Positions 15,443 through 23,724 of a DNA stretch of 45,817 bases are shown piece by piece. The number at the start of each line of letters is the position of its first letter. Positions within the stretch are counted from its first letter, which is position 1. Below the pieces are notes generated by a model. That model searched no databases. It was not told the origin of the DNA and saw only the letters and a program-made list of their open reading frames with translations. The stretch is from CAYSRC01 sp964433495 (lineage in GTDB: Bacteria > Bacillota > Clostridia > Oscillospirales > Ruminococcaceae): positions 1 to 45,817 of the forward strand of contig CAYSRC010000014.1 in the NCBI GenBank assembly GCA_964433495.1, read 5' to 3'. A program made the position numbers and the translations under genes.

Positions 15443-16276
15443 TCAGTCCTCGGCGGGCCTTCGCATGCTGAAGCTTGTCACCGAAAAGCCGCCCTCGCTC
15501 CTTTGCAGGACGTATCTGCACATCGTCATATCGTCCGCGATATCCTTCACAAGTTCAAAGCTTATCCCGCCCGTCTCCAAAAAGGCGTCGAAGGTCTGCC
15601 CGTTCGCCTGCTCGAACAGCGGGTCGCTGAGGTAGAGCCTGTGCAGCTCGAACTCGTTTTCGCCCGTCTTCGCGGCGTAAACGGTGTATTGACACGGCCA
15701 CGGAAGGCCCATACCCATCACGCTTATACGCTCGTTCTGCCTGTCGATGACATAGGGGTAGGTCTCCTCCTCGGTCATGTCGACCCAGCCGTCCGAGAGC
15801 CGGGCCTCGCTGCCGAACACCCGCTTTACCGCCGGTTGAACGTAGGTGAAGTCGATGTAGCTGTTGAGCGGGTCGTCCGCTATGTTGTAAAAATCGGCGC
15901 TGCCGAGAACCATGGCGGTGAAGAACATCTCGGCGTCGGTGAGCTCGGACACCGAGTCGAACTCGCGCACGAAATAGGGCAGGTAGTCGGTCAGCTCCTC
16001 CATCGCCGCGAGGTCTTCGCCGTCCACCGAGATCATGACGCCCTCGAGCGGGCCGTCGGGATAGACGCCCGGCCGTTCCCCGACGCCCGGCTCGTCCCCG
16101 CCCGGCGTGTCGTCGGCCGGTTCTTCGGGCCCTCCCGGCTCCGCCGTCTGCGCACCGCCGCCCTCTGTGACCGGCTCATGTGCGCCGCCGGGGTTCTGCT
16201 CCGCGCTTCGCTTTGAGCACCCGCACAGCGAAAGGAGCATCGTCAGCGCCAAAAGCGCCGCCAAAAATCTCTTCAT
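15443..16276 (-). CDS. Lipoprotein of unknown function
   Basis: 277 residues. A signal peptide MKRFLAALLALTMLLSLCGC ends in lipobox LCGC, so the protein should be lipid-anchored outside the membrane. A Pro/Gly/Glu-rich linker (about 25-75) leads to a globular domain with no motif I recognise. The segment FTAMVLGSADFYNIADDPLN and several aromatic-rich strands suggest an alpha/beta fold. It lies 38 nt after the acyl carrier protein gene on the same strand. Confidence 0.8.
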   Translation of the reverse strand: MKRFLAALLALTMLLSLCGCSKRSAEQNPGGAHEPVTEGGGAQTAEPGGPEEPADDTPGGDEPGVGERPGVYPDGPLEGVMISVDGEDLAAMEELTDYLPYFVREFDSVSELTDAEMFFTAMVLGSADFYNIADDPLNSYIDFTYVQPAVKRVFGSEARLSDGWVDMTEEETYPYVIDRQNERISVMGMGLPWPCQYTVYAAKTGENEFELHRLYLSDPLFEQANGQTFDAFLETGGISFELVKDIADDMTMCRYVLQRSEGGFSVTSFSMRRPAED

Positions 16277-16314
16277 TGCTCTCGCCCTCCCGTTCCCGGC
16301 GTCCCGCGCGGGCG

Positions 16315-16557
16315 TCAGCCGCGCTTTTTGAGCACGAGGTCGACGAGCTCGCCGACGTTTTTAAGCCCCTCTATCTCGCCCACCGAGAACTTTATCGAGA
16401 ACGCGCGCTCGGCGGCGACGAGGATATTTATCTGCTCGAGGCTGTCCCAGTCCTCGACGTCGGCCGCGGTCGTGCTTTCGGTCACCTCGATGGTGTCGTC
16501 GTCGAAGATGTCGCGGATGATGTTGCCCATCTCCTCAAGAATCTGCTGTCTGTCCAT
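16315..16557 (-). CDS. Acyl carrier protein
   Basis: 80 residues from ATG 16557, with AAGGAGAGG 7 nt upstream. The phosphopantetheine attachment serine is in VEDWDSLEQINIL, the DSL motif at about residues 39-41. Acidic helices fit a carrier protein. The motif DWDSLEQ, rather than DSLDxVEL, is typical of dedicated carriers in specialised clusters more than of fatty-acid AcpP. Its partner is probably the FkbH-like protein upstream, though 275 nt of repeat-bearing DNA intervene. Confidence 0.88.
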   Translation of the reverse strand: MDRQQILEEMGNIIRDIFDDDTIEVTESTTAADVEDWDSLEQINILVAAERAFSIKFSVGEIEGLKNVGELVDLVLKKRG

Positions 16558-16759
16558 GTTTTTACCTCTCCTTGTGCTTTTTATTTCTTTATTTTGTTTC
16601 CTTTTTTGCCGCCGGGCCTTGTCTGTCGATTGATTATTTTGAGTCACGAATGCTTTGTTTCGGGCGTTCCGATACCGCGCGCCGCCGACCTTTGGGCTCC
16701 CTTGATCTCGCCCTTAAGCCTCCTTGCCGGAGACCTCGGGGCGCTTCTCCTAAGGCCCT

Positions 16760-16797
16760 CTTTCCGAACGCAATCGGCACGGCGTTCGGAAGAAAGG
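16760..16797. repeat. Palindromic module (family with CAATCGG-ACGG loop)
   Basis: TTCCGAACG and CGTTCGGAA arms enclose CAATCGGCACGG. Related modules with other stems lie at 12951-12981 and 21985-22031. It sits in the gap between the FkbH-like and acyl carrier genes, next to a weak remnant of the two-hairpin repeat at about 16690. Confidence 0.7.
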
Positions 16798-16831
16798 TTT
16801 TTTAGCTTGCTGCAAGCCCTGCGGCGAGCCG

Positions 16832-18613
16832 CTATCTCGGCGAGACGACCTCGATATATTCGTTTTTGTTTTTGTACTCGTCCGGCAGCTCGTACACCCA
16901 ATAGGTGTCGTCGCCCTCCCGTCTCACGAGCGAAAAGCCCATCCTTTCGTACAGGTCGGCGACAACCGCGTTTTTGGCGGTTTTGAGGTACCGCCCCGTG
17001 AGGCGCTTTGCGCCGAGCCGCTTCGCCTCGCCGACGAGCGCGTCGAACATCGCGTCCTCGAGCCCCCGCTTGAACACCCGGCAGCTCATGATCCACAGCT
17101 CGATGTCGAGCGCGTCGCCCTGCGGCGCCGCGATGAGCTCGCTGACGATGCCGTTGTCGCCGAACCTGTCGGTCAGCCTGCCGCTTATCGCGACGACCGA
17201 CGGGTTTTGCATGCGCTCGCGCATCTCGTCCTCGGTGTAGCGGCGGGTGGTGAGGTTGAACTGGTTGGTCTTGTTGGCGAGCTGGGTTATGCGCTCGAGC
17301 GCGCCGTCGGAAAACGGCTCGATATACCCCTTCATCTCGAGTGAGCGCAGATAGTCGCCGTAGTCGGCAAACGACGCCTGCTGCCTTGCGCGCAGCGAGT
17401 TTTCACGGTACATCTCGGCGCGCTTGAGGTCGTCCGCCGAGAGCGAGGTTATCTCAAAATATCCCGCGTCGGCAACGGTGCGCGCAAAGGTCTCGGGCGT
17501 GTCGAGCTCGGGCACCGCGACGCCGAGGCCCGCGCCCCTGACGATCTCGCGCTCGGCGGGGTTGTCGTCCGCGAACACAAAGGAATCGACGCCGAGGTTG
17601 AGCTCGTCCGCGCTGTTTTTGAGGTTGAGGGGCTTTGGATCCCAGTTGGCCTTGAAGACCGAAAAGTCGTCGACCGAGAGAACCGACGCGGGGTGGGTAA
17701 AGCCGCTCTTCGCCGCGTCCTCCTCGTTTTTGCTGCACACGCCCAGCACGACGCCCACGGCCGAGAGCTCCTTCGCGTAGGCCTGCATCTCGGAATACGC
17801 CATGCCCTCGGGCAGCTCGATGCCGAGCTTGATGCCCTCGACGCCGTCATCGCCGATGACGCCGTTCCACAGGGTGTTGTCGAGGTCGAGCATAAGCGCT
17901 TTTTTGTTCCTGCCGAACAGCGACTTTATGATGCCGGCGACCGAGTGGCACAGGTAGGGCACGCAGTCGGGGCTGACCGAGTACTTGTAGGCGCTGTAGG
18001 CGACAGGGTCGCAAAAGCGGTCGACGCCCAGCCGCGCGGACAGGTAGTTGAGGTCGTTGATATAAAAGCCGCTGTGCGCGGCGGCGTAGTCGGCAAGGCG
18101 CTCGTTGAGCCTGCGCACAAAGCGCACCTTGCCCGACGGCGCTGTCGCCTCAAAGTTGCCCATGACGCGAACCGCGGGATACTCGAAGTTGTCCTGAATG
18201 ATGGGGCAGCGGTACCGTTCGGCCGCGCCCCACACCGCACTGAAGCGCCCGAAAGCGGCGTCGAGCGCGGCGGCGCACTCGCTCTCGGGCGCGCCCGCAC
18301 GCGGCATCTCGCGCAGGTTGTGCACGCTCGAGTGGATGTAGATGACGTCGGGCCCGAACACCGACAGCGAGTCGGCCCCGCCGTCGTCAAACACGACGTC
18401 CTCGTAAAACCTGCCGTATTCGCCCACAAAGAACTCGGGCTCTATCCCGTTGTCGAGCAGGAACAGCTCGAGGATGCTCTTGATCTCGCCTATCGTCGTG
18501 CCCGACAGCAGCGCTATCTTCTTTTTTATCAGGCCGTCCCTTCCCTTAAGCTCGCGCTTGATCGCCCGCTTGTTTCGGATAAGAGCCTGCGCGTCAAACG
18601 GATAACCTATCAT
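16832..18613 (-). CDS. FkbH-like HAD-IIIC family protein
   Basis: 593 residues from ATG 18613 (GAGGG 5 nt upstream). The N-terminal 230 residues resemble the SGNH-like region of this family (IALLSGTTIGEIKSILELFL). The HAD domain follows with LMLDLDNTLWNGVIGDDG (catalytic D243 and D245), a lysine-bearing motif (VLGVCSKNEEDA) and FADDNPAER. A GNAT-like domain ends it (YLKTAKNAVVADLYERMGF). Known FkbH proteins dephosphorylate 1,3-bisphosphoglycerate and load a glyceryl unit onto an acyl carrier protein. The carrier gene next door supports that reaction here. No polyketide synthase is present, so the glyceryl acceptor is unknown. Confidence 0.9.
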   Translation of the reverse strand: MIGYPFDAQALIRNKRAIKRELKGRDGLIKKKIALLSGTTIGEIKSILELFLLDNGIEPEFFVGEYGRFYEDVVFDDGGADSLSVFGPDVIYIHSSVHNLREMPRAGAPESECAAALDAAFGRFSAVWGAAERYRCPIIQDNFEYPAVRVMGNFEATAPSGKVRFVRRLNERLADYAAAHSGFYINDLNYLSARLGVDRFCDPVAYSAYKYSVSPDCVPYLCHSVAGIIKSLFGRNKKALMLDLDNTLWNGVIGDDGVEGIKLGIELPEGMAYSEMQAYAKELSAVGVVLGVCSKNEEDAAKSGFTHPASVLSVDDFSVFKANWDPKPLNLKNSADELNLGVDSFVFADDNPAEREIVRGAGLGVAVPELDTPETFARTVADAGYFEITSLSADDLKRAEMYRENSLRARQQASFADYGDYLRSLEMKGYIEPFSDGALERITQLANKTNQFNLTTRRYTEDEMRERMQNPSVVAISGRLTDRFGDNGIVSELIAAPQGDALDIELWIMSCRVFKRGLEDAMFDALVGEAKRLGAKRLTGRYLKTAKNAVVADLYERMGFSLVRREGDDTYWVYELPDEYKNKNEYIEVVSPR

Positions 18614-18685
18614 AATTGCCCTCTGTTTCCTTTCCCGGCGCCCATGCCAACCATGCGCCGCGCGGATCGTTCGATTTACGATTTT

Positions 18686-18714
18686 ATTATAGTATATCGC
18701 AGGGCTTATTTCAA
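18686..18714 (-). promoter_or_regulatory. Promoter of the FkbH-like operon
   Basis: On the minus strand TTGAAA (18714-18709) and TATAAT (18691-18686) are spaced 17 nt, about 65 nt of leader from ATG 18613. Confidence 0.85.
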
Positions 18715-18745
18715 TCAAAACAAACGCCCGGACGCCGCGGCGGAC

Positions 18746-18780
18746 GCAAAAGAGCCGCCGACACGGTACGGTGCGGCGGC
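18746..18780 (-). terminator. Terminator after the EamA transporter gene
   Basis: GCCGCCG (18754-18760) pairs with CGGCGGC (18774-18780); on the minus strand TCTTTTG follows. It separates the transporter from the FkbH promoter. Confidence 0.65.
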
Positions 18781-18887
18781 AGGTGAACATGCGGATTCAT
18801 CTTCGAAACGCGGAGTCTCTCCTTCGGCTCGAGGGGACGCCCTCAAAGCGCACGCACACAAGACCCACGGGCAACCGTCCTCTGCCC

Positions 18888-19853
18888 TCACGCAAACAGG
18901 GCCATCACCAGGGCGCCGGCCGTCATGAGGCAGAGGCCGACGGCCGCCCTTCGGCTGAGCTTTTCCCCGAACACGAGATAGGAGAACGCGACGGTGACGA
19001 GGAGGCTCATCTTGTCTATCGCAACCACGGCACTGACCGCGCCGTTTTGGATGGCGTAGTAATAGCACAGCCACGACGCCCCCGTGGTGATGCCCGAGGC
19101 GACGAGAAAGCACAGCTCCCTTCTGTCGAGTGTCCGAAGCCCCGCCTGCTTGCCCCTTGCAAACACGACGGCCCACGCCATAACAAGCACGACGCCGGTG
19201 CGAACGGCGGTGCCGAGATTGGACTCGACCCCCGAAATGCCCACCTTGCCGAGGATCGAGGTGAGCGCGGCAAACACCGCCGAGCCCGCCGCATAAAGGA
19301 GATAGGAGGGGTGTTTCGCTTTGACGTTCCCCGCTGTCCCGGGCTGCGCGTCCGCGGGCGTGTCGCCCGCTCGCCTTGTCTCTGCGCCCTTCTCATTTTG
19401 AAGCGCGTCCTGCGCGGGCTGCGGGCCTTGCGGCTTTTTTTCCGCCATCATAATGATGCCGACGCCGAGCAGCGCCGTCCCGACGAGCTTTGCCGCGAGG
19501 TGGTCGCGCTCGCCGAGCAGGACGATGGCGAGCAGGACGGACAGCACGGTGCTCGACTTGTCAATGGGCACCACCCTGTTGATGTCCCCGAGCGACAGCG
19601 CCTTGAAATAGCAGATCCACGACGCGCCCGTCGCGAGCCCGGAAAGCACGAGAAACAGCACCGACCGCGGCCGAAGCTGCGCCATCGTCCCCTGCGAGCC
19701 GACGACGAAGACCATCAGCCACGAAAAGGCCAGCACAACAACCGTCCGCACCGCCGTCGCAACGTCGGAGTCGGTTTTCTTTATCCCGCACTTTGCGAGA
19801 ATCGACGTAAGACCGGCAAAAACAGCGGAGAGCCCCGCCGCCGCAAGCCACAT
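18888..19853 (-). CDS. EamA-type transporter made of two fused, near-repeat halves
   Basis: 321 residues from ATG 19853 (GAGGTGG upstream). Two halves of about 140 residues are strikingly alike: each begins with an A-x-FA-LTSILxKxGI segment (AVFAGLTSILAKCGI; AVFAALTSILGKVGI), continues with a TAVRT motif, and holds GLATGASWICYFKAL or GITTGASWLCYYYAI, then VPIDKSS or VAIDKMS. Each half predicts about five membrane helices. They are joined by a 50-residue hydrophilic Gln/Gly/Ala-rich linker. Drug/metabolite transporters of this superfamily export small solutes. Internal similarity is much stronger than in ordinary ten-helix EamA proteins, pointing to recent tandem fusion of a single-domain gene. 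Confidence 0.9.
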   Translation of the reverse strand: MWLAAAGLSAVFAGLTSILAKCGIKKTDSDVATAVRTVVVLAFSWLMVFVVGSQGTMAQLRPRSVLFLVLSGLATGASWICYFKALSLGDINRVVPIDKSSTVLSVLLAIVLLGERDHLAAKLVGTALLGVGIIMMAEKKPQGPQPAQDALQNEKGAETRRAGDTPADAQPGTAGNVKAKHPSYLLYAAGSAVFAALTSILGKVGISGVESNLGTAVRTGVVLVMAWAVVFARGKQAGLRTLDRRELCFLVASGITTGASWLCYYYAIQNGAVSAVVAIDKMSLLVTVAFSYLVFGEKLSRRAAVGLCLMTAGALVMALFA

Positions 19854-20135
19854 ACTACCACCTCGTTTGATTGCCTCGGTTTGGACATTTAAGGCCAAAC
19901 CCTGATTTAAAGCAACAGATGACGGATTAAAAGCTTTTATGCGCCCGCTCTCACCGTTTTGCGTCATAAGAAGGCGGAAAGACAGGGGGCTCTTGAAAGA
20001 AGGGCCTCTTCCCTCTCGCCTGTCTTTTGACAGAGAGTGAGAGGTCTCAAAAAAGAAACCTGCCGAAAAACCGGCGGCAAAGACCGTCAGCCGAAAAAAG
20101 TACGGCGCTGCAACGGTTCGCACCGCGGCCCCCGC

Positions 20136-20867
20136 TCAGCGGCAGCCGCCCAGCACGGTCATGAGCGCCTCGTCCGCGGCGTCGGGGAAACGGGCCTGTA
20201 TCTGCCGAAACACCAGCGCGCGGGACTCTGCGGGGTCGACGGAATAGGCGGCGGCGATGCAGTCCCGCCCCCAAAGGGCCTCCGGCGGGGCGTAGACCGA
20301 ACGCGGCCAGCCGTATAGCTGACCCCGCTTGTTGCGCCGCTGCCTGAAATCCCGAATCAGCAGATAGCTGCTCATCTGCAGGTCGGTCACCGTCCCCTCA
20401 AAATTTTTCTCGCCGCCCTTGCCGAACCCGGCCAGCTCCTTCAGGTCGTGAGAGACAAGCTCGTCCGCCGAAAGGAACCGATCCATAATCCTTTTTTGGC
20501 GGGCGGTGGCCAGCTCGTCCTCCCAGCGGCTGTCAAAATCGTAGCCCTCCCGCCTCCAGTTGGCGAAGTGCGCAAACCATGCCTTTGAGATAAAGCCGGA
20601 TTTTTTGTTGAAAAACTTGCCGTAGGCCGCCCGCCCGCTGCGGGCGATATATGCCCGCCATTCCCAAGGGTCGCGGGCAGCGTCGCCGCTCCACCAGTCG
20701 TCGGGGCAGGTACACTCCTCGGCGGAAAATCCCTTGATTTTGTTGCAGAACAGGGGCAGAAAACCGACCTCCTCAATTCGGTCGATCAGCGCCTGCGGGC
20801 TGCGGACACAGGCGGGGTCGTCCCGCCCCGGACCCCGCATGATCCATTCGCCGTTCTCCACTGCCAT
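20136..20867 (-). CDS. AlkZ-related protein
   Basis: 243 residues, start taken at ATG 20867; a GTG nine nt upstream is also possible. It resembles the clostridial 'AlkZ-related' family: IKGFSAEECT, then WWSGDAARDPWEWRAYIARS, SKAWFAHFANWRREGYDF, and the central LAGFGKGGEKNFEGTVTDLQ. AlkZ proteins are winged-helix DNA glycosylases that unhook crosslinks. The glycosylase QxQ/QxD motif cannot be confirmed here, so enzymatic activity is uncertain. The 268-nt gap to the EamA gene holds no gene I can support. Confidence 0.72.
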   Translation of the reverse strand: MAVENGEWIMRGPGRDDPACVRSPQALIDRIEEVGFLPLFCNKIKGFSAEECTCPDDWWSGDAARDPWEWRAYIARSGRAAYGKFFNKKSGFISKAWFAHFANWRREGYDFDSRWEDELATARQKRIMDRFLSADELVSHDLKELAGFGKGGEKNFEGTVTDLQMSSYLLIRDFRQRRNKRGQLYGWPRSVYAPPEALWGRDCIAAAYSVDPAESRALVFRQIQARFPDAADEALMTVLGGCR

Positions 20868-21083
20868 AAAAAACACCGCCGTTATTGATTATTGATCGCC
20901 CGAACCGTCGTGCTGCGGACCTGAAACCGTATGAAAAGACGTTTGTGTGGGGTCTTTCGGCGCTGCCGCGCCGCAGGAAAATCTATTGCTGCTACAGTTC
21001 AGAACGCCCCGGAAACAAATTAAAAAATATTGCATCCGATTAGGCAGGGCGCAAAACAACGGTCTTTCAGCGAGCGCCGTAAA
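20868..21083. other. Intergenic stretch, nothing recognised
   Basis: AT-richer patches (TTATTGATTATTGATC, AAATTAAAAAATATTGC) may hold promoter elements for the AlkZ-related gene, but no clear pair of boxes is visible. Confidence 0.4.
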
Positions 21084-21153
21084 GCCTCCCTTGCCGCGCG
21101 CAAGGTGAACAATGTGCGGTAAAGGAGGCGGCGCAGCCGTGACGGAGGGATTG
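21084..21153 (+). repeat. Dispersed repeat copy with interrupted first hairpin
   Basis: GCCTCCCTT (21084) pairs with AAAGGAGGC (21121-21129) around an inserted palindrome, then GGCGCAGCCGTGAC and GGAGGGATTG. It faces the inverted copy at 21214-21330. Confidence 0.65.
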
Positions 21154-21213
21154 CAGAACGGCGAGCTAACGGCGCAACAGACGGCCTGTTGGGATGACAA
21201 GGCTTTGCGAGGT

Positions 21214-21330
21214 CAATCCCTCAGTCACTTCGTGACACGGCTCGCATATTCCCGCGAGTCGGTCGCATGGGCGAGCTTAACCGAAACGACAGCACGACCG
21301 GCCGACTCGCCCTCTGCACGAGGGATCCTC
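21214..21330 (-). repeat. Composite repeat C
   Basis: It begins CAATCCCTCAGTCACTTCGT and ends GAGGGATCCTC; inserted between the two hairpins is the constant-loop hairpin 21241-21258 (CTCGC, ATATTCCC, GCGAG) and a second palindrome (TCGGTCG...CGACCGGCCGA). The insertion point is the same as in the composites at 12328 and 12943. Confidence 0.75.
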
Positions 21331-21420
21331 AGGGAACGGCCTTCTCTCGGAGTCGTGCGACAGAAAACGCCGTGTAAATGCGAAAGAGCCGTATGATTTG
21401 CAGCGAGCCCAAAAGCCCCC

Positions 21421-21490
21421 TGCCGAACGCCGCACCGATCGCGCCGCGCATCTGCCGCGCGGCGTGTCCCGTCGTACAAATGTTCGGCAT
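21421..21490. repeat. Palindromic module with GCATCTGCCGCGCGG core
   Basis: Arms TGCCGAAC and GTTCGGCA enclose GCCGCGCATCTGCCGCGCGG, the core also seen at about 1108-1123. Confidence 0.6.
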
Positions 21491-21702
21491 GGAAGCCTTA
21501 CGGACAAGGGCACGAATCCGCATCCCCCCGCGCCGATAAGACCGTTGCGGCCCGATCCAACGCAGGCTGCACCATGCGGGTTCAAATTCCGAGACAAAGC
21601 AACGGTTTTGCGCAGACTGTCACACGCTTTCATCCGAGGGGCGACAGGTGATTTTATCCGGGGAGGCGAACAAAGCGCCGCCGAGAAAGATTATTCCTCT
21701 AT

Positions 21703-21739
21703 AAAAAATCCCGACACAAGCGTACTCGTGTCGGGATTT
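21703..21739 (-). terminator. Terminator of tRNA-Arg
   Basis: AAAATCCCGACAC pairs with GTGTCGGGATTTT; on the minus strand TTTTTT follows. It begins directly after the encoded CCA. Confidence 0.88.
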
Positions 21740-21816
21740 TGGTGCGTCCGGCCGGATTCGAACCGGCGGCCTTTGCGGTCGGAGCGCAACGCTCTATCCA
21801 GCTGAGCTACGGGCGC
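21740..21816 (-). tRNA. tRNA-Arg (CCG)
   Basis: A 77-nt cloverleaf with encoded CCA on the minus strand. The anticodon stem TTGCG/CGCAA holds loop CTCCGAC, giving CCG, which reads CGG codons. T arm is GCCGG-TTCGAAT-CCGGC. The acceptor GCGCCCG against CGGACGC has a C-A mismatch at the fourth pair. A promoter on the minus strand at 22140-22168 is the nearest visible one. Confidence 0.92.
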
Positions 21817-21984
21817 ATGACAGGTTTAAAAACTTGAATTTTTCGGACAACATCGGTTTGGGCAGTCTTTAAAAACAGCCTTTGCAGTTTGCGTCTTTGC
21901 AGTTCGCAAAACTCCCCCCGCGGAATCGCAGCGACATCTCCCTTTTCGGCGCGGCAGAAGGATGGGTCGTGCCCTTGTCCTTAA

Positions 21985-22031
21985 GGCTTCCTTCCCGCAC
22001 GCAATCGGTACGGAGTTCGGTAGGGGGAGCC
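21985..22031. repeat. Palindromic module between GGCTTCC and GGGGAGCC arms
   Basis: Contains CGCACGCAATCGGTACGGAG with flanking partial complements, a diverged member of the module family at 12951-12981. Confidence 0.6.
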
Positions 22032-22046
22032 TTGAGAGACTCGTCG

Positions 22047-22133
22047 AAAAAATGTTCTCGGCGGTTTGAGGCTTCGCCTCAAACACCCATGCGTTTTAAA
22101 CGCATGGGCCGGCCGCCCGCAGGGCGGCCCGCC
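22047..22133 (-). ncRNA. Candidate small RNA: three hairpins closed by an 8-bp stem
   Basis: On the minus strand CTCGGCGG (22136-22129) pairs with CCGCCGAG (22064-22057) and encloses three hairpins in a row: GCCGCCC/GGGCGGC (22128-22112), an 11-bp CCCATGCGTTT palindrome (22108-22086) and TTTGAGGC/GCCTCAAA (22083-22065). AACA and six T's (22052-22047) follow, as in a terminator. A promoter ends 7 nt before the expected start at 22133, which would trim the closing stem to about 5 bp. I do not recognise the family. It could instead be a complex terminator or an unrelated palindromic element. Confidence 0.5.
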
Positions 22134-22139
22134 GAGGTT

Positions 22140-22168
22140 ATTATACCACACCCGCCGCGTTTTGTCGA
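22140..22168 (-). promoter_or_regulatory. Promoter between ogt and the three-hairpin element
   Basis: On the minus strand TCGACA (22168-22163), 17-nt spacer, TATAAT (22145-22140). It lies just past the ogt stop and points to the hairpin element and, 320 nt further, tRNA-Arg. Confidence 0.7.
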
Positions 22169-22185
22169 GCAGTCACTTCACAGCT

Positions 22186-22719
22186 TCACAGCGCGCTGCC
22201 GCGCTTCGGCGCAAACAGCCTGCTGACATCGGCGCGCTCGAGCGTGAGCAGCCGGAGCTTTTTGTCCACGCCCCCGGCGTAGCCCGTCAGGCTGCCGTCC
22301 CTGCCCACAACCCTGTGGCAGGGGACGATGATAGAAATCGGGTTGTGCCCCACCGCGCCGCCGACCGCCTGCGCCGAAACGGGGCGGCCGCTCTCCTCGG
22401 CAAGCGCCGCGGCGAGCTCGCCGTAGGTCGCCGTGCGCCCGTAGGGGATTTGCAGCAGCTGCCGCAGAACCCGCCGGCGGAACGGCGAGCCGCCTATGCC
22501 GAGCGGCGGGGTGAAGTCGGGTTCCCTGCCGTCAAAGTAGATGTCGAGCCACCCCTTCACGGCGCAAAAAACCTCCGCGTCGGCGCGCTCCTCGAATCTC
22601 TCGCCCAGCGTGCTGCCGAAGTACTTCTGTCCGTCAAACCAAAGCCCCGTAAGGCTTTCACCGTCGCTTGCAAGCGTGATCCCGCCGAGCGGCGAGAGAT
22701 ATCTGTCCGTATACGTCAT
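22186..22719 (-). CDS. ogt: Methylated-DNA--protein-cysteine methyltransferase
   Basis: 177 residues. This suicide repair enzyme takes the methyl group from O6-methylguanine. Motifs: GRTATYGELAAALA, RPVSAQAVGGAVGHNPISII, the acceptor cysteine in VPCHRVVGRDGSLTGYAGG, and a C-terminal KLRLLTLE helix. The N-terminal domain (TDRYLSPLGGITLASDG) is the usual ribonuclease-like part. Single-domain form without an Ada regulator. The ribosome site is weak. It lies alone between unrelated genes. Confidence 0.95.
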   Translation of the reverse strand: MTYTDRYLSPLGGITLASDGESLTGLWFDGQKYFGSTLGERFEERADAEVFCAVKGWLDIYFDGREPDFTPPLGIGGSPFRRRVLRQLLQIPYGRTATYGELAAALAEESGRPVSAQAVGGAVGHNPISIIVPCHRVVGRDGSLTGYAGGVDKKLRLLTLERADVSRLFAPKRGSAL

Positions 22720-23023
22720 CTGTCATCCACGTCCTTTCTGTTTTGCGCCCGCCTTTGTTCAAAAATGAGCAACCCGCCGAACCGTCGGGGCCCTTTTAAA
22801 GCCGACGGACATACAAAAACGTCGAAAGCGGCCGCTTCGCCGTCATTCGCGGGGCCGGCGCCGCCCGAACGCAAACGCAAAATAAAGCTTACCGTCATTG
22901 TGCGCGGGTTTTATGCCCGCAATCGACACAAAATCCGCAAACAGCGAATACCCGGTTTTCGCCGTCGGGATGCCGCCGGAATACGGATTTTAATCGAAAC
23001 AGTCGTCCCCGCAAAAAGCCCTG
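22720..23023. other. Intergenic stretch, nothing recognised
   Basis: A short hairpin (GCGGGTTTTATGCCCGC, 22905-22921) is the only structure seen. A 60-residue minus-strand frame lacks a ribosome site and family match. Confidence 0.45.
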
Positions 23024-23590
23024 CTATTGCAGCAGGTGTCCGTCCGAAAGGGCGAGCAGACCCTCGACGATGCCCTTATAGTATGTCGAGAACCTGTCGT
23101 CCCGCTTTGAACAGTTCTTTAAGTCGATGTCAAAGCGGATCAATCGGTCGATCACGTGGGCCGCTATCCTCTCTCTGTACGCGTCGTCGAACTCATATCG
23201 GCGGAGCGCGATATTCCCCGCCGCTTCCTCCTCGAGCAGTCTCTCGTACAGGTCTGCGACCGCGGTCTCGCCCTGCGCCTTGACCTCCCTGTCGCAGACG
23301 AATTCCCCGTCCCAGGAGGTCAGCCCCCGCCGAAAGCCCTCCTCGTCAACCGTATAGACCGAGCAACCCTTTCCCCGGTATACAGTTTTGAGCGCGTCGG
23401 GATAGCACTCATATACCTCGGTGAGGCCGTTTTCATCGGTCGAAATGCAGAGGTCAAAGTCGTCCTGCCTCGCGCCGAACAACAGCCCCGCGGCCAAATT
23501 TTCCGTCGCATATACATAGGCCTTTTTATGCGACGACCCGTGCGGGCGCAGTGTTTTCAGACCCGCATTCACAGACACATGATAAAGCAT
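23024..23590 (-). CDS. Unknown protein, possible ADP-ribosyltransferase-like fold
   Basis: 188 residues; GGGAGG lies 11 nt before the ATG. I do not recognise a named family. The opening MLYHVSVNAGLKTLRPHGSS followed by KKAYVYATENLAAGLLFG resembles small proteins whose N-terminus looks like the RES/ADP-ribosyltransferase NAD pocket (His-Tyr pattern), but this is only a pattern impression. The rest is acidic with a C-terminal helix. No membrane segments. It stands alone. Confidence 0.72.
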   Translation of the reverse strand: MLYHVSVNAGLKTLRPHGSSHKKAYVYATENLAAGLLFGARQDDFDLCISTDENGLTEVYECYPDALKTVYRGKGCSVYTVDEEGFRRGLTSWDGEFVCDREVKAQGETAVADLYERLLEEEAAGNIALRRYEFDDAYRERIAAHVIDRLIRFDIDLKNCSKRDDRFSTYYKGIVEGLLALSDGHLLQ

Positions 23591-23724
23591 GGGCGCAGCG
23601 TCCTCCCTTTCGTTTGACCCCGACCGGCGCCGGTCAAACCTGCCAGGAGATCGGTTTCTTTAGGGTCGGCCGTTCTTTTGATTCCATGATACATCATCCG
23701 TATCATCCTTGTCCATAGGGGCCC

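Noticed and set aside
22716..22898. 60-residue frame upstream of ogt
   Set aside because: No ribosome site, low similarity to any protein pattern, and atypical composition.
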